This document shows, in pieces, positions 1-7,242 of a DNA stretch of 64,000 nucleotides. The stretch spans positions 1,984,001 to 2,048,000 of the forward strand of contig OY969712.1 in NCBI GenBank assembly GCA_963702105.1, read 5' to 3'. Source of the stretch: ZC4RG20 sp963702105 (GTDB taxonomy: Bacteria > Pseudomonadota > Gammaproteobacteria > Steroidobacterales > Rariloculaceae). Within the stretch, counting starts at the first letter, position 1, and every line of letters begins with the position of its first letter. The notes beneath the pieces are model-generated. The model ran no database searches. It was not told where the DNA came from and saw nothing but the letters and a program-made list of their open reading frames with translations. The position numbers were made by a program, and so were the translations under genes.

Positions 1-1
1 C

Positions 2-619
2 GCCGGGTACGGCGGCGCTGCCCGCTGGCTCGCTAAGAATACCGGCTGCAGCGTCGCCTGCGTGAACCTCAGCGAGGCCCAGAACGAGCGCAACCGGGAG
101 CTCACGCGTGCGGCCGGGCTCGAGAAGCTTATCGACGTGCACGACGCGAGCTTCGAGGACATCCCGTATGAGGATCGCTGGTTCGACTACGCCTGGTCGC
201 AGGACTCGCTGCTGCATTCGGGCGACCGCGCCCGCGTGTTCGCCGAGATCGACCGCGTGCTCAAGCCCGGCGGCGAATTCGTATTCACGGACCCGATGCA
301 GGCCGATAGCTGTCCCGAAGGCGTCCTGCAGCCCGTGCTGGATAGGATTCACCTGAACAGCCTGGGTTCCATCGGCTTTTACCGCGCACAGGCCAAGAGG
401 CTCGGCTGGGAGGAAGTCGGCGTCACCGAGCTTACGCGCCAGCTCGTAAGGCACTACGGCCGTGTCAAGCAGGAGCTCGAGCGCCGGCGCGGCGAGCTCA
501 AGCGGCTCGTGTCGGACGCGTACGTGGACCGTATGATCCAGGGCCTCGAGCATTGGGTCGCGGCCGGCAGCAAGGGCTATCTGGCCTGGGGCATCCTGCA
601 TTTCAGAAAGCCGGCCTGA
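2..619 (+). CDS. Sarcosine/dimethylglycine N-methyltransferase (5' end missing)
   Basis: The gene is open at the left edge; 205 residues are visible in the frame starting at base 2. The SAM-binding loop GYGGAARWLA lies in the first residues, then VNLSEAQNERN, WSQDSLLHSGDR, VLKPGGEFVFTDPMQAD and PEGVLQPVLDRI follow. This pattern is characteristic of the enzyme that methylates sarcosine and dimethylglycine to glycine betaine, an osmoprotectant made in the cytoplasm from glycine with SAM. Only the N-terminal part before motif I lies outside the window. GTG 62 is internal to the Rossmann core and is not a start. The gene is host DNA and ends 79 bases before the dif site. Family assignment is from remembered motifs; the exact substrate is inferred. 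Confidence 0.85.
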   Translation, partial: AGYGGAARWLAKNTGCSVACVNLSEAQNERNRELTRAAGLEKLIDVHDASFEDIPYEDRWFDYAWSQDSLLHSGDRARVFAEIDRVLKPGGEFVFTDPMQADSCPEGVLQPVLDRIHLNSLGSIGFYRAQAKRLGWEEVGVTELTRQLVRHYGRVKQELERRRGELKRLVSDAYVDRMIQGLEHWVAAGSKGYLAWGILHFRKPA

Positions 620-697
620 GCCGCTTCAGGCGGCCCGAAAGGCGTAAAGCGCAGGGCGGCGGCTCGAGGGGCCGCCGCCTATTTTACGGTTGCCATG

Positions 698-743
<46 letters not shown>

Positions 744-800
744 AGCGGGGCGCAGCCCCGGCCGGCTCGGCCATCCCCCCACGCGACGCGGAGCATGCGC

Positions 801-1142
801 ATGAACAACACGACTAGAATCAACACGTTAGCCCACTCGAGCCCGCTCTTCTACGGCTACCCGGTGAGCCTTATCATCGAGGTACTCGGCGTCTCGCGGT
901 GGACTGCGCGGCGCTACAAGCGCGGGCAGCTTGCACCCTCAGAGCCCGCGAGGCGTCTCTGGCTCGCCTATCGCGAGCGCCGGCTGCTCCCGGCCGGCTG
1001 GCTGTACAACACGCGTACGGACGAGCTCGTGCTGCTAGAGAGCGAGCTCAGCATCGAGCTGAAGTACTTGCGCGGAGCCCTGATCCTCGAACACATGGAG
1101 CAATCACCGACCCGAGCGCGCACGTCGGCGTGGAGCGCATGA
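801..1142 (+). CDS. Phage HTH-like regulator, DUF3653-like
   Basis: 113 residues, the only rightward gene of the prophage. ATG 801 is chosen because GGAG at 790-793 lies seven bases upstream; ATG 795 is also in frame. The core FYGYPVSLIIEVLGVSRWTARRY reads as a helix-turn-helix (the part GVSRWTARRYKRG), followed by PSEPARRLWLAYRERRLLPAGW. This resembles the DUF3653 group of small regulators carried by Xanthomonas dif-integrating filamentous phages, a link made from memory. In the circular phage its upstream DNA would be 18251-18309 joined to 744, giving it a TTGACC-18 bp-TATACA promoter. A GGGGC-GCA-GCCCC hairpin (747-759) sits in its leader. Role as repressor or excision control factor is inferred. 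Confidence 0.55.
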   Translation: MNNTTRINTLAHSSPLFYGYPVSLIIEVLGVSRWTARRYKRGQLAPSEPARRLWLAYRERRLLPAGWLYNTRTDELVLLESELSIELKYLRGALILEHMEQSPTRARTSAWSA

Positions 1143-1144
1143 CC

Positions 1145-1216
1145 AGCAGCGTTCACGCTGCTGCGGTCTGACATTGCCGCACGAGGGACACACGGGGGCG
1201 GTCGGCATGACCGCCC
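1145..1216. terminator. Two hairpins between convergent phage genes
   Basis: AGCAGCG-TTCA-CGCTGCT occupies 1145-1162, just after the stop of the HTH-like gene. GGGCGGTC-GGCAT-GACCGCCC occupies 1196-1216, before the end of the leftward OB-fold gene. Both stems are perfect (7 and 8 bp). Neither is followed by a T-run on either strand, so Rho-independent termination is uncertain. They resemble the hairpins in 2106-3299. A GTCTGA motif sits at 1166-1171. Confidence 0.4.
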
Positions 1217-1279
1217 TGCGTACCTGCGGGAACGTAAGCTCGGCGAGGCCGAGGACGCGGGAGAGCCGCGGGCAGGCGC

Positions 1280-1660
1280 TCACTGCTGAGCCCCCAGATA
1301 GGGGTTATCCCTGCGGGTGAACAGCGCCCGGCGATCAGGCGCAGCGGCGGCCGCGCGGCGCTCGGCGGCTGACGCCTCGAGGCGTTGCTTCGTCTCGGGC
1401 AGGGCCGCGGCGTGGCGTTGCTCGGGCGTACTGAGGATCTCCAAGGATTCCCATTGAATCGACGGGGCGCGCTTACCCTCGCGCGCCTCGAACTCGATTT
1501 CATCGCCCTGCGCACACGCGGGCTTGTTGCTGCCGTGGCGGTACCACGTACCGTCGACGAGAAGGGAATAGAGGTGAATCCATTCACCCTTCTGCGGCCC
1601 GAACTGACAGACAAGCTGCTTCTGGTGGACACGCTGCACGACGCCTTTGACTCGGGTCAT
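1280..1660 (-). CDS. Small OB-fold-like phage protein A (unknown function)
   Basis: 126 residues. The start is taken as ATG 1660 because GGAG at 1669-1672 is well placed; an upstream GTG (1687) lacks a comparable site. Residues about 1-70 contain alternating strand-like segments: VKGVVQRVHQK, WIHLYSLLVDGTWYR and GDEIEFEAREG. This reads as a small beta-barrel of OB type. The C-terminal half is charged and alanine-rich (ASAAERRAAAAAPDRR) and probably flexible. The spacing pattern W(Y/F)R-x-G...P-x-C...GD...EF is shared with the protein encoded at 1694-2002, so the two look paralogous. A single-strand nucleic-acid-binding role is a guess from fold; no catalytic motif is seen. Confidence 0.6.
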   Translation of the reverse strand: MTRVKGVVQRVHQKQLVCQFGPQKGEWIHLYSLLVDGTWYRHGSNKPACAQGDEIEFEAREGKRAPSIQWESLEILSTPEQRHAAALPETKQRLEASAAERRAAAAAPDRRALFTRRDNPYLGAQQ

Positions 1661-1693
1661 TCTCTGATCTCCAATCTCTGATTTCACTAGGGA

Positions 1694-2002
1694 TTACTCG
1701 GCGCCGTGCTGCGGGCAGTAGGGGTCGCGGTCGGTCGTCGGGTTGTAGCAGCTACAAAGCGCAGCGCGGGCCTTCTTGTCCTTCCGCAGCACCGAAAGAC
1801 CTTCGATGCGCATCTTCGGGCCGACTTGAAACTCGACGAGGTCTCCCGCAAGGCAGCTCGGCTGCCGCTCGCCGGCGCGGAACCATCCGGTCAGACCTTT
1901 GAGTGCGATGGCATACAAGCGGACGCCTTCGTGCTCACGTTCTGATACGGTCTGAACCTCGCCGCAGATCGAGGGTTTCGCGTAGCTAGGTTGTTCTGAC
2001 AT
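1694..2002 (-). CDS. Small OB-fold-like phage protein B (unknown function)
   Basis: 102 residues, ATG start with AGGA in AGAAGGAATCAGAC upstream. Segments ICGEVQTVS, VRLYAIALKGLTGWFRAG, PSCLAGDLVEFQVG and MRIEGLSVL align with protein A, suggesting a duplicated OB-like fold. The C-terminal tail carries CSCYN...DRDPYCPQHG, three cysteines and a histidine that could bind a metal; protein A lacks this. The gene lies 33 bases before the ATG of protein A and forms a unit with it. Its 140-base leader is packed with TCAGAC repeats, which could be sites for this protein or for a regulator. No database family was recognised. Confidence 0.6.
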   Translation of the reverse strand: MSEQPSYAKPSICGEVQTVSEREHEGVRLYAIALKGLTGWFRAGERQPSCLAGDLVEFQVGPKMRIEGLSVLRKDKKARAALCSCYNPTTDRDPYCPQHGAE

Positions 2003-2142
2003 GTCTGATTCCTTCTGGCTGACTTGTCTGATGAATGGATCTGGAAAACTTCTGACGGTGTCTGACTCACGACGACTTCCCCGCCATCAGAAGCCGTCTG
2101 ACTTGGATCACTTAGGGTGATCAGAAACTCGGATCTGTCTGA
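2003..2142. promoter_or_regulatory. Leader with five GTCTGA/TCAGAC repeats
   Basis: GTCTGA on plus (TCAGAC in the direction of transcription) occurs at 2003-2008, 2026-2031, 2060-2065, 2096-2101 and 2137-2142, with spacings of 23, 34, 36 and 41 bases. Spacings are not all multiples of three, so this is not a coding repeat. Further copies lie in phage non-coding DNA at 1166, 2363, 2882 and 18193. One copy directly abuts the ATG of the OB-fold gene. The array could be DNA operators or protein-binding sites in the 5' leader RNA. The hairpin GATCAC-TTAGG-GTGATC (2106-2122) lies within it. Confidence 0.6.
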
Positions 2143-3293
2143 GCTCGACTGGCGTCTCGCTCGTCGCAGTCTCCGGACTGCTCGGTGTGGCACCCTGCTC
2201 GGCCCTAGGGGGCCTCTCAGGCCACACTGCTGAACTAGCGTTCAGCGGCAGACTCTAAAAACCGTCTCTCTCGAGACGGAACTAGACCAGGGGACTGCGG
2301 CAGGGATGCCCGTAGACCGTAAACTACGGGGTTTGCCGTCACCGAACGTTCAGCACCAGCCCGTCTGACCGTGCCTACGGTCACAAACGGCGGAACGCTT
2401 ACTCGCCCTGCCTGGATTGTCTGCCACGCTTTTCACGTGGCGCAGGGTGTCCTCGAGACTCTATCGCGGCTCGACCGCGTCCCCCCCTTTTGGCTATCGC
2501 ACCGGGGCGGAAATGGCGCTGGAGATTCGCCTGAATCTCCGACCCTCACCCGAGGGTCTGATCACTCTGAACTGAGCGACGAGCCGGCTGGCCAAGCCGG
2601 GCAGTTCGCAGGACTGTCGTGCCTGCTGCCATCTCACGTGCTTTCGCAGACCCCCCGGGGGGAGTTTCGGCGGGGAGCAAACCCGCCTCGTCAGTGCGAA
2701 AAAAGGGCCCCGGTCACGGTTAAACCGGGGCAAGCACCTAGTCACAGCCGGTTTGCACCGGCGCGAGGGTCACCAGAACAGGGTCCCTCGGGATTATTAT
2801 GGGGAGGTCGATTTCATTTTTGTCCCCCCTCAAACGTCTATCGTATGAAAAGGGACAAATAGTAATGGGTACCACCTAAGTGTCTGATATTCGGTGGAAT
2901 TTAGTTTACTTAGCGGCGCTAACTACCCCGGAATATCCTCTCGAGAGTGAGAGGAGTCGGCCAAAAAGGTTAAATCGGCGACCGTGTGTTTCGCGTCCCC
3001 CTCAAACGCTTATCGCGTAATCAGGGGGAATATTCATGGGCACTTACTAAGTGCCTGATATTCGGCCGAATTTAGTTTTGCGTAATCTCGGTTACGCCGA
3101 GGTGATTGCTCTCATAAGTGAGAGCTTCGTGATCGGTTTCCTACATCAATACCTGAGGTAGATTTCCGCTAGGTTACTCAGACAGAGTTCTGGAAAGCCT
3201 GCTCAGAGCGCCTGAGAGGCCCTACACGGCGCGCAGAGCCCTCCCGGAGTACCTCGGTAGCGGGTCGGCCGAGATCTCGCCTCTGAGGGGCTC
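2106..3293 (-). ncRNA. Candidate large structured RNA or hairpin array
   Basis: This stretch has no credible gene but at least eighteen short perfect inverted repeats nearly back to back. Examples: 2211-2223 (GGCCT/AGGCC), 2229-2246 (GCTGAAC/GTTCAGC), 2262-2279 (CCGTCTC/GAGACGG), 2309-2330, 2367-2382, 2423-2441, 2465-2479, 2521-2540 (GGAGATTC/GAATCTCC), 2541-2558, 2584-2600, 2670-2686, 2708-2730, 2747-2762, 3150-3160, 3202-3216, 3281-3299. Most have 6-8 bp stems and 3-9 base loops. On the minus strand two tetraloops become GAGA and GCAA (GNRA type); none do on plus, and the flanking genes run leftward, so the minus strand is favoured. General character recalls phage-borne ornate RNAs such as GOLLD or ROOL, but I cannot align it to any. 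Confidence 0.6.
2819..3125. repeat. Two imperfect copies of a structured unit with covarying stems
   Basis: Copy 1 begins near 2819 and copy 2 near 2993, about 172 bases apart. Shared blocks are CCCCCTCAAACG (2825 and 2998 regions), CTAAGTG-CTGATATTCGG (near 2876 and 3048), GAATTTAGTTT, and a final hairpin. Sequence differs where structure is kept. The first stem is TTTGTCCC/GGGACAAA (2819-2826 with 2852-2859) in copy 1 and TCCCCCT/AGGGGGA (2996-3002 with 3023-3029) in copy 2. The middle hairpin is TTAGC/GCTAA versus GCGTAA/TTACGC. The last is CCTCTC/GAGAGG (2937-2954) versus GCTCTC/GAGAGC (3108-3125), a compensated closing pair. This argues for selected RNA or single-strand DNA structure. 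Confidence 0.65.
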
Positions 3294-3953
3294 TCAGAGC
3301 GAATCAGCGATCAAGGCCCACGCCTCCCCGCTGCGCAGCGCCGCATACGAGAATTCCCGCCGCGCCTGGCGCGCTGCCCACGCCGGCCGCTCGGTGAGGA
3401 AGTCGAAACGGGCCCCGCCGTCGACGCGCAGCCCGCGCAGATAGGCGTCGACCAGCGCTGTGGTGCTGTAGGCGACGACCGTGTCGGCCCACGCAAGATC
3501 CTCAGCGAGGGGCACGACGCTGACACCCCGGGCGTAACAGTCCCGAGGGTGCGGGCGCAGGCGAATCTCACACTCACCGTAGCGGTGCGCGGCCGCGCGC
3601 ATCCAACCTGCATAGTCAACGTTGCGTAACAGATAATCCTCGGGCTCCTGCTCACAGAGCAGTACCCGCTGTGCAGCCTGCACACTGCACGGGATCGCCT
3701 CCAGACTGCGTGCGGCAACGGCCCTCTCGACGAATGCCCCGCCGGCCCAGCGCAGCAGCACATGTGCCCGCTGCCCCCACGCCTTGTCTGCGATCAGCGC
3801 CGCGGCCGGCCGCCCGGCGGCATCCCACGCCCGCTCCCCGTAGAAGATCTCGAGGTCTGGGGCCTCGGTGACGAGGGTATCCCCCGCCTCGACGACGGCC
3901 ATGGCCAGCCCCGCAAGGCGCGGGGCCGGGGGCTGAATCCGGACCCGGATCAC
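3294..3953 (-). CDS. Phage glycosyltransferase-like protein
   Basis: 219 residues, last gene of the leftward operon. GTG 3953 overlaps the TGA of the preceding gene (GTGA), which fixes the start. The C-terminal half has EIRLRPHPRD, LAEDLAWADTVVAYSTTALVDAYLRG and a terminal W-A-x-R-Q-A-x-x-x-F...SGEAW pattern. The P-H-P and S-T-x-A-x-x-D/E-A-x-L-x-G features resemble the nucleotide-sugar half of GT-B or capsule-synthesis (KpsS-type) proteins. A similar gene of unknown role is common in tailed phages near the virion genes. It could modify virion or host glycans; the N-terminal half shows no recognisable donor or acceptor motif. A CTCTGAG-GGGCT-CTCAGAG hairpin (3281-3299) overlaps the stop codon. 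Confidence 0.5.
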   Translation of the reverse strand: MIRVRIQPPAPRLAGLAMAVVEAGDTLVTEAPDLEIFYGERAWDAAGRPAAALIADKAWGQRAHVLLRWAGGAFVERAVAARSLEAIPCSVQAAQRVLLCEQEPEDYLLRNVDYAGWMRAAAHRYGECEIRLRPHPRDCYARGVSVVPLAEDLAWADTVVAYSTTALVDAYLRGLRVDGGARFDFLTERPAWAARQARREFSYAALRSGEAWALIADSL

Positions 3954-4204
3954 CAGCGCTGACCGCCGAGCAGGTGCTCGAGCGCATCCTGCTGGAGCTG
4001 CGGACCTCCCGCACCGACTGCGGGGGTAGGCTGTGCCAACGCCCCGCTGAGCTGAGCCCCCTCCGGGGCCGCCTCCGGCACGTCCGGCATGCCCTGGAGC
4101 TCGGGGAGCGCGGGGCTCGGTGTGCCGCGGTTGAGCTCGTCGTGCACGTTGAGAATGCGGTTGACGACGCTCGTTGCGATGTTGACTTTCGGGAAATTGA
4201 TCAA
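3950..4204 (-). CDS. Hypothetical phage protein, 84 aa
   Basis: A TTG start at 4204 is favoured: it overlaps the stop of the upstream gene as TTGA and has GGAGG eight bases upstream. The protein begins with an ordered segment (NFPKVNIATSVVNRILNVHDEL) and then turns proline-, alanine- and glutamine-rich (PSPALPELQGMPDVPEAAPEG). It ends GGQRW. No family was recognised. Its place at the end of the virion-internal genes suggests a small virion or assembly factor, but this is context only. Confidence 0.6.
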   Translation of the reverse strand: MINFPKVNIATSVVNRILNVHDELNRGTPSPALPELQGMPDVPEAAPEGAQLSGALAQPTPAVGAGGPQLQQDALEHLLGGQRW

Positions 4205-5136
4205 TTCGTGATCCTCCGTTCGAGCTCGTAGCCGCCCGTGCCGATCCCTCCGGCGATTGCGGTGCCCTTGGCGAGCTTGCCGAGCGTCTTCCCGGTTCGC
4301 CCGAGCTGCGCGGCACGCTGCACGAGCTGGCCTTCGGGGCTGAGCCGCTGCCCGCGGCGCAGGAGGCGCCACGCCTGTTCCAGATTCGGCCGGCCCTCGG
4401 TATTGTTCGAGGCCCTCGCAAGCGACTTCAGGACCCCCCAGCGGTTGAGCGCGTCTTTGAGCGTGGCTCTGACCTCGGCCGGCGCATGCTCGAGCATGTG
4501 ATCCTCAAGCGCATGCAGCATGTCGCGCGCCACGGGCGCCCGATCCGTGGTGCTCCGCGTGATCGCTGACAGGCGCTTTCTGACCTTCATGAACTGCTCC
4601 CCGGTGATCTCCGCCCCCTTCGTGAGCTTCTCCCGCACGTCGTTGGCGAAGTTCTCGGGGCCCTTCCCGAGCAGATCCTCGGAGTCCTGCACGACGGCGT
4701 TGAGCCGGTCCTTGAGCTCGTCCGTGACCGGGGCACGGAGCTTACCCCGCACGCTGTCGAGCGTCGCGCCGATCTTCTGCTCGGCGGAGATCACGGCCTC
4801 CTCGGTCACGCGCCCCCCTGCGATGCCGAGCTTAGAGAGCAACGCCTTGAGGGGGGTGAAGTGCTCGGCGAGCCGGGCGAGGCCAAGCTCCTCGAGGCCC
4901 GGGACCGGGAGCAACGAGGCCGCCGCGCCCGTGAGCGTCTTCTCGAGCTCCCCGCGGTTTTCAAGAGTCCGGGACATCTGGAGCGCCTCCTCCTGCGTCT
5001 TCGCATGGTAGAGGTGCCCATTGATGCTGTAGGACTTGATGCCGGCCGCGCTTCTCTGCTGCTGCGCGAGCGCAAGCGCCTGCTCCGGGGCGTCGGCCTC
5101 AACGACCTGATCGCCGATACGGTATGTGCTGTTCAT
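4201..5136 (-). CDS. Putative internal virion/DNA-ejection protein, 311 aa
   Basis: The start overlaps the upstream stop as ATGA. The N-terminal 60 residues (RIGDQVVEADAPEQALALAQQQ, then INGHLYHAKTQEEALQMS) look like two related short beta-alpha units. The rest is mostly charged helix with ELKDRLNAVVQDSEDLLGKG and EQFMKVRKRLSAITRS, and a glycine-rich hydrophobic C-terminus (GKLAKGTAIAGGIGTGGYEL) that could insert in a membrane. Podoviruses place two or three long helical ejection proteins right after the tail genes, and this fits that position. No specific family is recognised; function is inferred from order and composition. Confidence 0.55.
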   Translation of the reverse strand: MNSTYRIGDQVVEADAPEQALALAQQQRSAAGIKSYSINGHLYHAKTQEEALQMSRTLENRGELEKTLTGAAASLLPVPGLEELGLARLAEHFTPLKALLSKLGIAGGRVTEEAVISAEQKIGATLDSVRGKLRAPVTDELKDRLNAVVQDSEDLLGKGPENFANDVREKLTKGAEITGEQFMKVRKRLSAITRSTTDRAPVARDMLHALEDHMLEHAPAEVRATLKDALNRWGVLKSLARASNNTEGRPNLEQAWRLLRRGQRLSPEGQLVQRAAQLGRTGKTLGKLAKGTAIAGGIGTGGYELERRITN

Positions 5137-6134
5137 GGCTGCACCACGATGGGATTGGCATCGGTGCCGTGCGGTGCGTTCGGGTCGGCCGGCGCGGGAG
5201 CGGCTGCACGAGCCGCCGGCCCCTGCGGACTCGGAATGCCCGTCGGCACGCCCCCTGTCACGATGCCGGCATCGAAGCCCTGGCTCTTAGCGGCCTGCGA
5301 GTAGAATTTGCGCTGGCTCTCTACGTAGCCTTGGGCCCCCTTGGCGAGGCGGTCGAGCACGTCCTTCAGATTGTTGAACACTTCGGGGGTCATCTCCCCG
5401 GCGGTCATCTTCCCAACGTACGTCTGCAAGCGATCCACCAAGCTGCCGATCGTCGGCTGTGCGGCCGTCATCTCCTGCACGGCCACGCGATTCTTGATGA
5501 TCGCCTTGACAATACTCATGAGCACGAGCGGCGTGACGCTCGCCTTGCCCGTCGAGAGCAGGTTCAAGCCGTCCGAAGCCGCTTGAATCACGTTGACGGC
5601 GCCCGTGGTCTTGGTCGAGTAGGCTTTCTGCATCGCGAGCGTGCCGGCGTTGCGCTGCTGATGCGCCGTGAGGACATCGCCTTGCAGGGCTTGCAGCTTC
5701 GCAATCCCTGCGGCCTGCTCTGTCGGATCAACGCTGGCCGTGAGGCGCTTGGCCTCCTCGATCTGCGCCTGCCGCGCGACGAGCGCCCCGTGGCTGTCGG
5801 CGTTCAAGCCCGGCGTTGCGAGCTGGGAGTTCAGCGCGTCGAGGGTCTGGCCGAGCTGCGCGCCGTGCTCTTGCAGCCGCGCGCCGACAATCGCCTGCTG
5901 CACCTCGCCTGCGCTCCGTGCGAGCTTCGTGTACAGGTGCAAGCCCCGGGTGTCGATGGAAGTCTGCCCGGTCGCGGCCTTCAGGCGCGACTGCGCGAGC
6001 TTGTCGGAGCGTAGTAGCCTGGCACTGTCGGCCAGGCTGCTGCGCGCCTGCATGCCCGTGACGAGCCCCTGCTCCCCGCCGAGGACGAAATTGACGACAT
6101 CCTCACCGACGTGATGATTGCGCAAAAAGCCCAT
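5133..6134 (-). CDS. Putative internal virion protein, 333 aa
   Basis: Start ATG 6134 shares its first base with the upstream TAA (TAATG). The protein is almost wholly helical, rich in A, Q, L and S, with heptad-like stretches (LKAATGQTSIDTRGLHLYTKLARSAGEV is broken into several helices) and one hydrophobic patch near residue 205 (VTPLVLMSIVKAIIK). The last 40 residues are a proline/alanine linker (PAARAAAPAPADPNAP). Such long alanine-rich helical proteins are typical of podovirus core or ejection proteins. No catalytic motif, such as a transglycosylase glutamate context, was seen. Assignment rests on position and composition. Confidence 0.55.
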   Translation of the reverse strand: MGFLRNHHVGEDVVNFVLGGEQGLVTGMQARSSLADSARLLRSDKLAQSRLKAATGQTSIDTRGLHLYTKLARSAGEVQQAIVGARLQEHGAQLGQTLDALNSQLATPGLNADSHGALVARQAQIEEAKRLTASVDPTEQAAGIAKLQALQGDVLTAHQQRNAGTLAMQKAYSTKTTGAVNVIQAASDGLNLLSTGKASVTPLVLMSIVKAIIKNRVAVQEMTAAQPTIGSLVDRLQTYVGKMTAGEMTPEVFNNLKDVLDRLAKGAQGYVESQRKFYSQAAKSQGFDAGIVTGGVPTGIPSPQGPAARAAAPAPADPNAPHGTDANPIVVQP

Positions 6135-7000
6135 TAGGTCGGCACTCCTGTGGAGCCCGAGCCGCCGCGCACGGCCCCGACGATCCCGATAAGCCGGCCG
6201 AGCAGGCCGGGGTCAGCGCCGGAGCTCGAGCCCGAGCTCGTGCTCTGGGCCGTCTGCGTCCCGTAGCCGAGGGAGCTGCTGAGCGCCTGCGCGAGCGAGG
6301 TGGCGGTATTCTGGCTCCCCTGCTCGCTCGAGGCGAGGACGGTCGGCGAGCCGATGATCTGCGCGAGCGTTGCGTACGGCGCGAGCGTCGCATTCAGGCC
6401 CGTGCCCGCGACGTTCGCAAGCCCCGGCAGCGCGCCGAGCCCCGCGGAGGCGGCATCGATCTGGCTCGTCCGTTGCTGCCCGAGGATCTGGGCAACGCCC
6501 GACGCCAAGGCATTCTGGCTGCCCTGCATGGCAAGGCCCTCGGCCACGCCCTCCCGGCCGCCGCCGAGGGTGCCGGCGGCCACGCCCGAATTGCGGATGC
6601 CGCCAAGCTCGGACTGAAACTGCTGACCGAGCTGCGTCTGAAGCGCCTGCTCCTGTGCGCTCACGGCGCCATTCGAGCCGGCCCCCATGAGGTTATCGAG
6701 GAAGCCGGCCCCGCCCGTGAAGAGCTGGGCGGCCTGCCCTTGCAGCGCCGGTACCATACCGGCCGCTTGGGCGGTCGCGCCCTCGGCGCCCGAGTAGAGC
6801 TTGAGCAGAGCGTCGAGCTGCGGGCCGAGGACGGTCTGATTCGAGGCCCCGAAGCTCGTCCCCTGTGAGGCGCTCTGGGAGGCCTCGTTGCTGAGCGAGG
6901 AGCTGAGGTTGAGACCGGAGCTGGTGCTCTGCGACTGCTGCTGCTGACTCGACGGGTTGCCGAATAGCGTGGTCGCGAGATGGCTGAAAATACTACTCAT
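6134..7000 (-). CDS. Putative virion protein with Ser/Gln-rich ends, 288 aa
   Basis: ATG 7000 overlaps the upstream stop (ATGA). The N-terminus after a short hydrophobic start is low complexity (SSQQQQSQSTSSG), and the C-terminus is again serine/glycine-rich (AQSTSSGSSSGADPG). The middle contains GGGREGVAEGLAMQGSQNAL and repeated Q/A/L helices. This organisation recurs in small virion proteins that follow the nozzle gene in podoviruses and may take part in ejection. No domain assignment could be made. Its overlap with both neighbours implies translational coupling. Confidence 0.5.
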   Translation of the reverse strand: MSSIFSHLATTLFGNPSSQQQQSQSTSSGLNLSSSLSNEASQSASQGTSFGASNQTVLGPQLDALLKLYSGAEGATAQAAGMVPALQGQAAQLFTGGAGFLDNLMGAGSNGAVSAQEQALQTQLGQQFQSELGGIRNSGVAAGTLGGGREGVAEGLAMQGSQNALASGVAQILGQQRTSQIDAASAGLGALPGLANVAGTGLNATLAPYATLAQIIGSPTVLASSEQGSQNTATSLAQALSSSLGYGTQTAQSTSSGSSSGADPGLLGRLIGIVGAVRGGSGSTGVPT

Positions 7001-7242
7001 CCAAGCTTATTCCATTGTGCGTTGTAGTAGGCATAGATTCCTTCCCCGGAGCCCGGGTCCCAGTTCGTTCCATCGGCGTAGACAATCGTGCCGGCGGAGT
7101 ATTTGCCCGGCGCCGCGCCGAGCGGCTTCAGTTGCAGGCTGTTCACCGAGCCGAGCGCGCCTGAGATCGCGCGCAGCTCGCGCTGGAGAAAATCTCGCAG
7201 GCTCTCGGGCGCCGTCGGGATCGGCGCGGGTATGTAGGCCAT
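6997..7242 (-). CDS. Small phage protein, 81 aa
   Basis: ATG 7242 begins inside the upstream TGA (TGATG). The N-terminal third is a helix (PESLRDFLQRELRAISGAL), and the rest is a compact beta-like segment with GTIVYADGTNWDPGSGEGIY ending AYYNAQWNKLG. This C-terminal signature is common in short proteins that accompany phage tail genes. Role unknown; a tail-associated or decoration role is a guess from context. Confidence 0.6.
   Translation of the reverse strand: MAYIPAPIPTAPESLRDFLQRELRAISGALGSVNSLQLKPLGAAPGKYSAGTIVYADGTNWDPGSGEGIYAYYNAQWNKLG

Noticed and set aside
2371..2862. A 163-codon plus-strand reading frame
   Set aside because: It runs through many perfect hairpins, has no convincing start signal or domain, opposes phage transcription, and its composition follows the palindromes.
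2106..3293. CRISPR array in the repeat-rich region
   Set aside because: Inverted repeats differ in sequence from one to the next; there are no uniform direct repeats with spacers and no cas genes.
3294..4421. A 375-codon leftward frame for the glycosyltransferase-like gene
   Set aside because: Its first half overlaps the 84- and 311-residue genes in another frame; GTG 3953 with stop overlap is the supported start.
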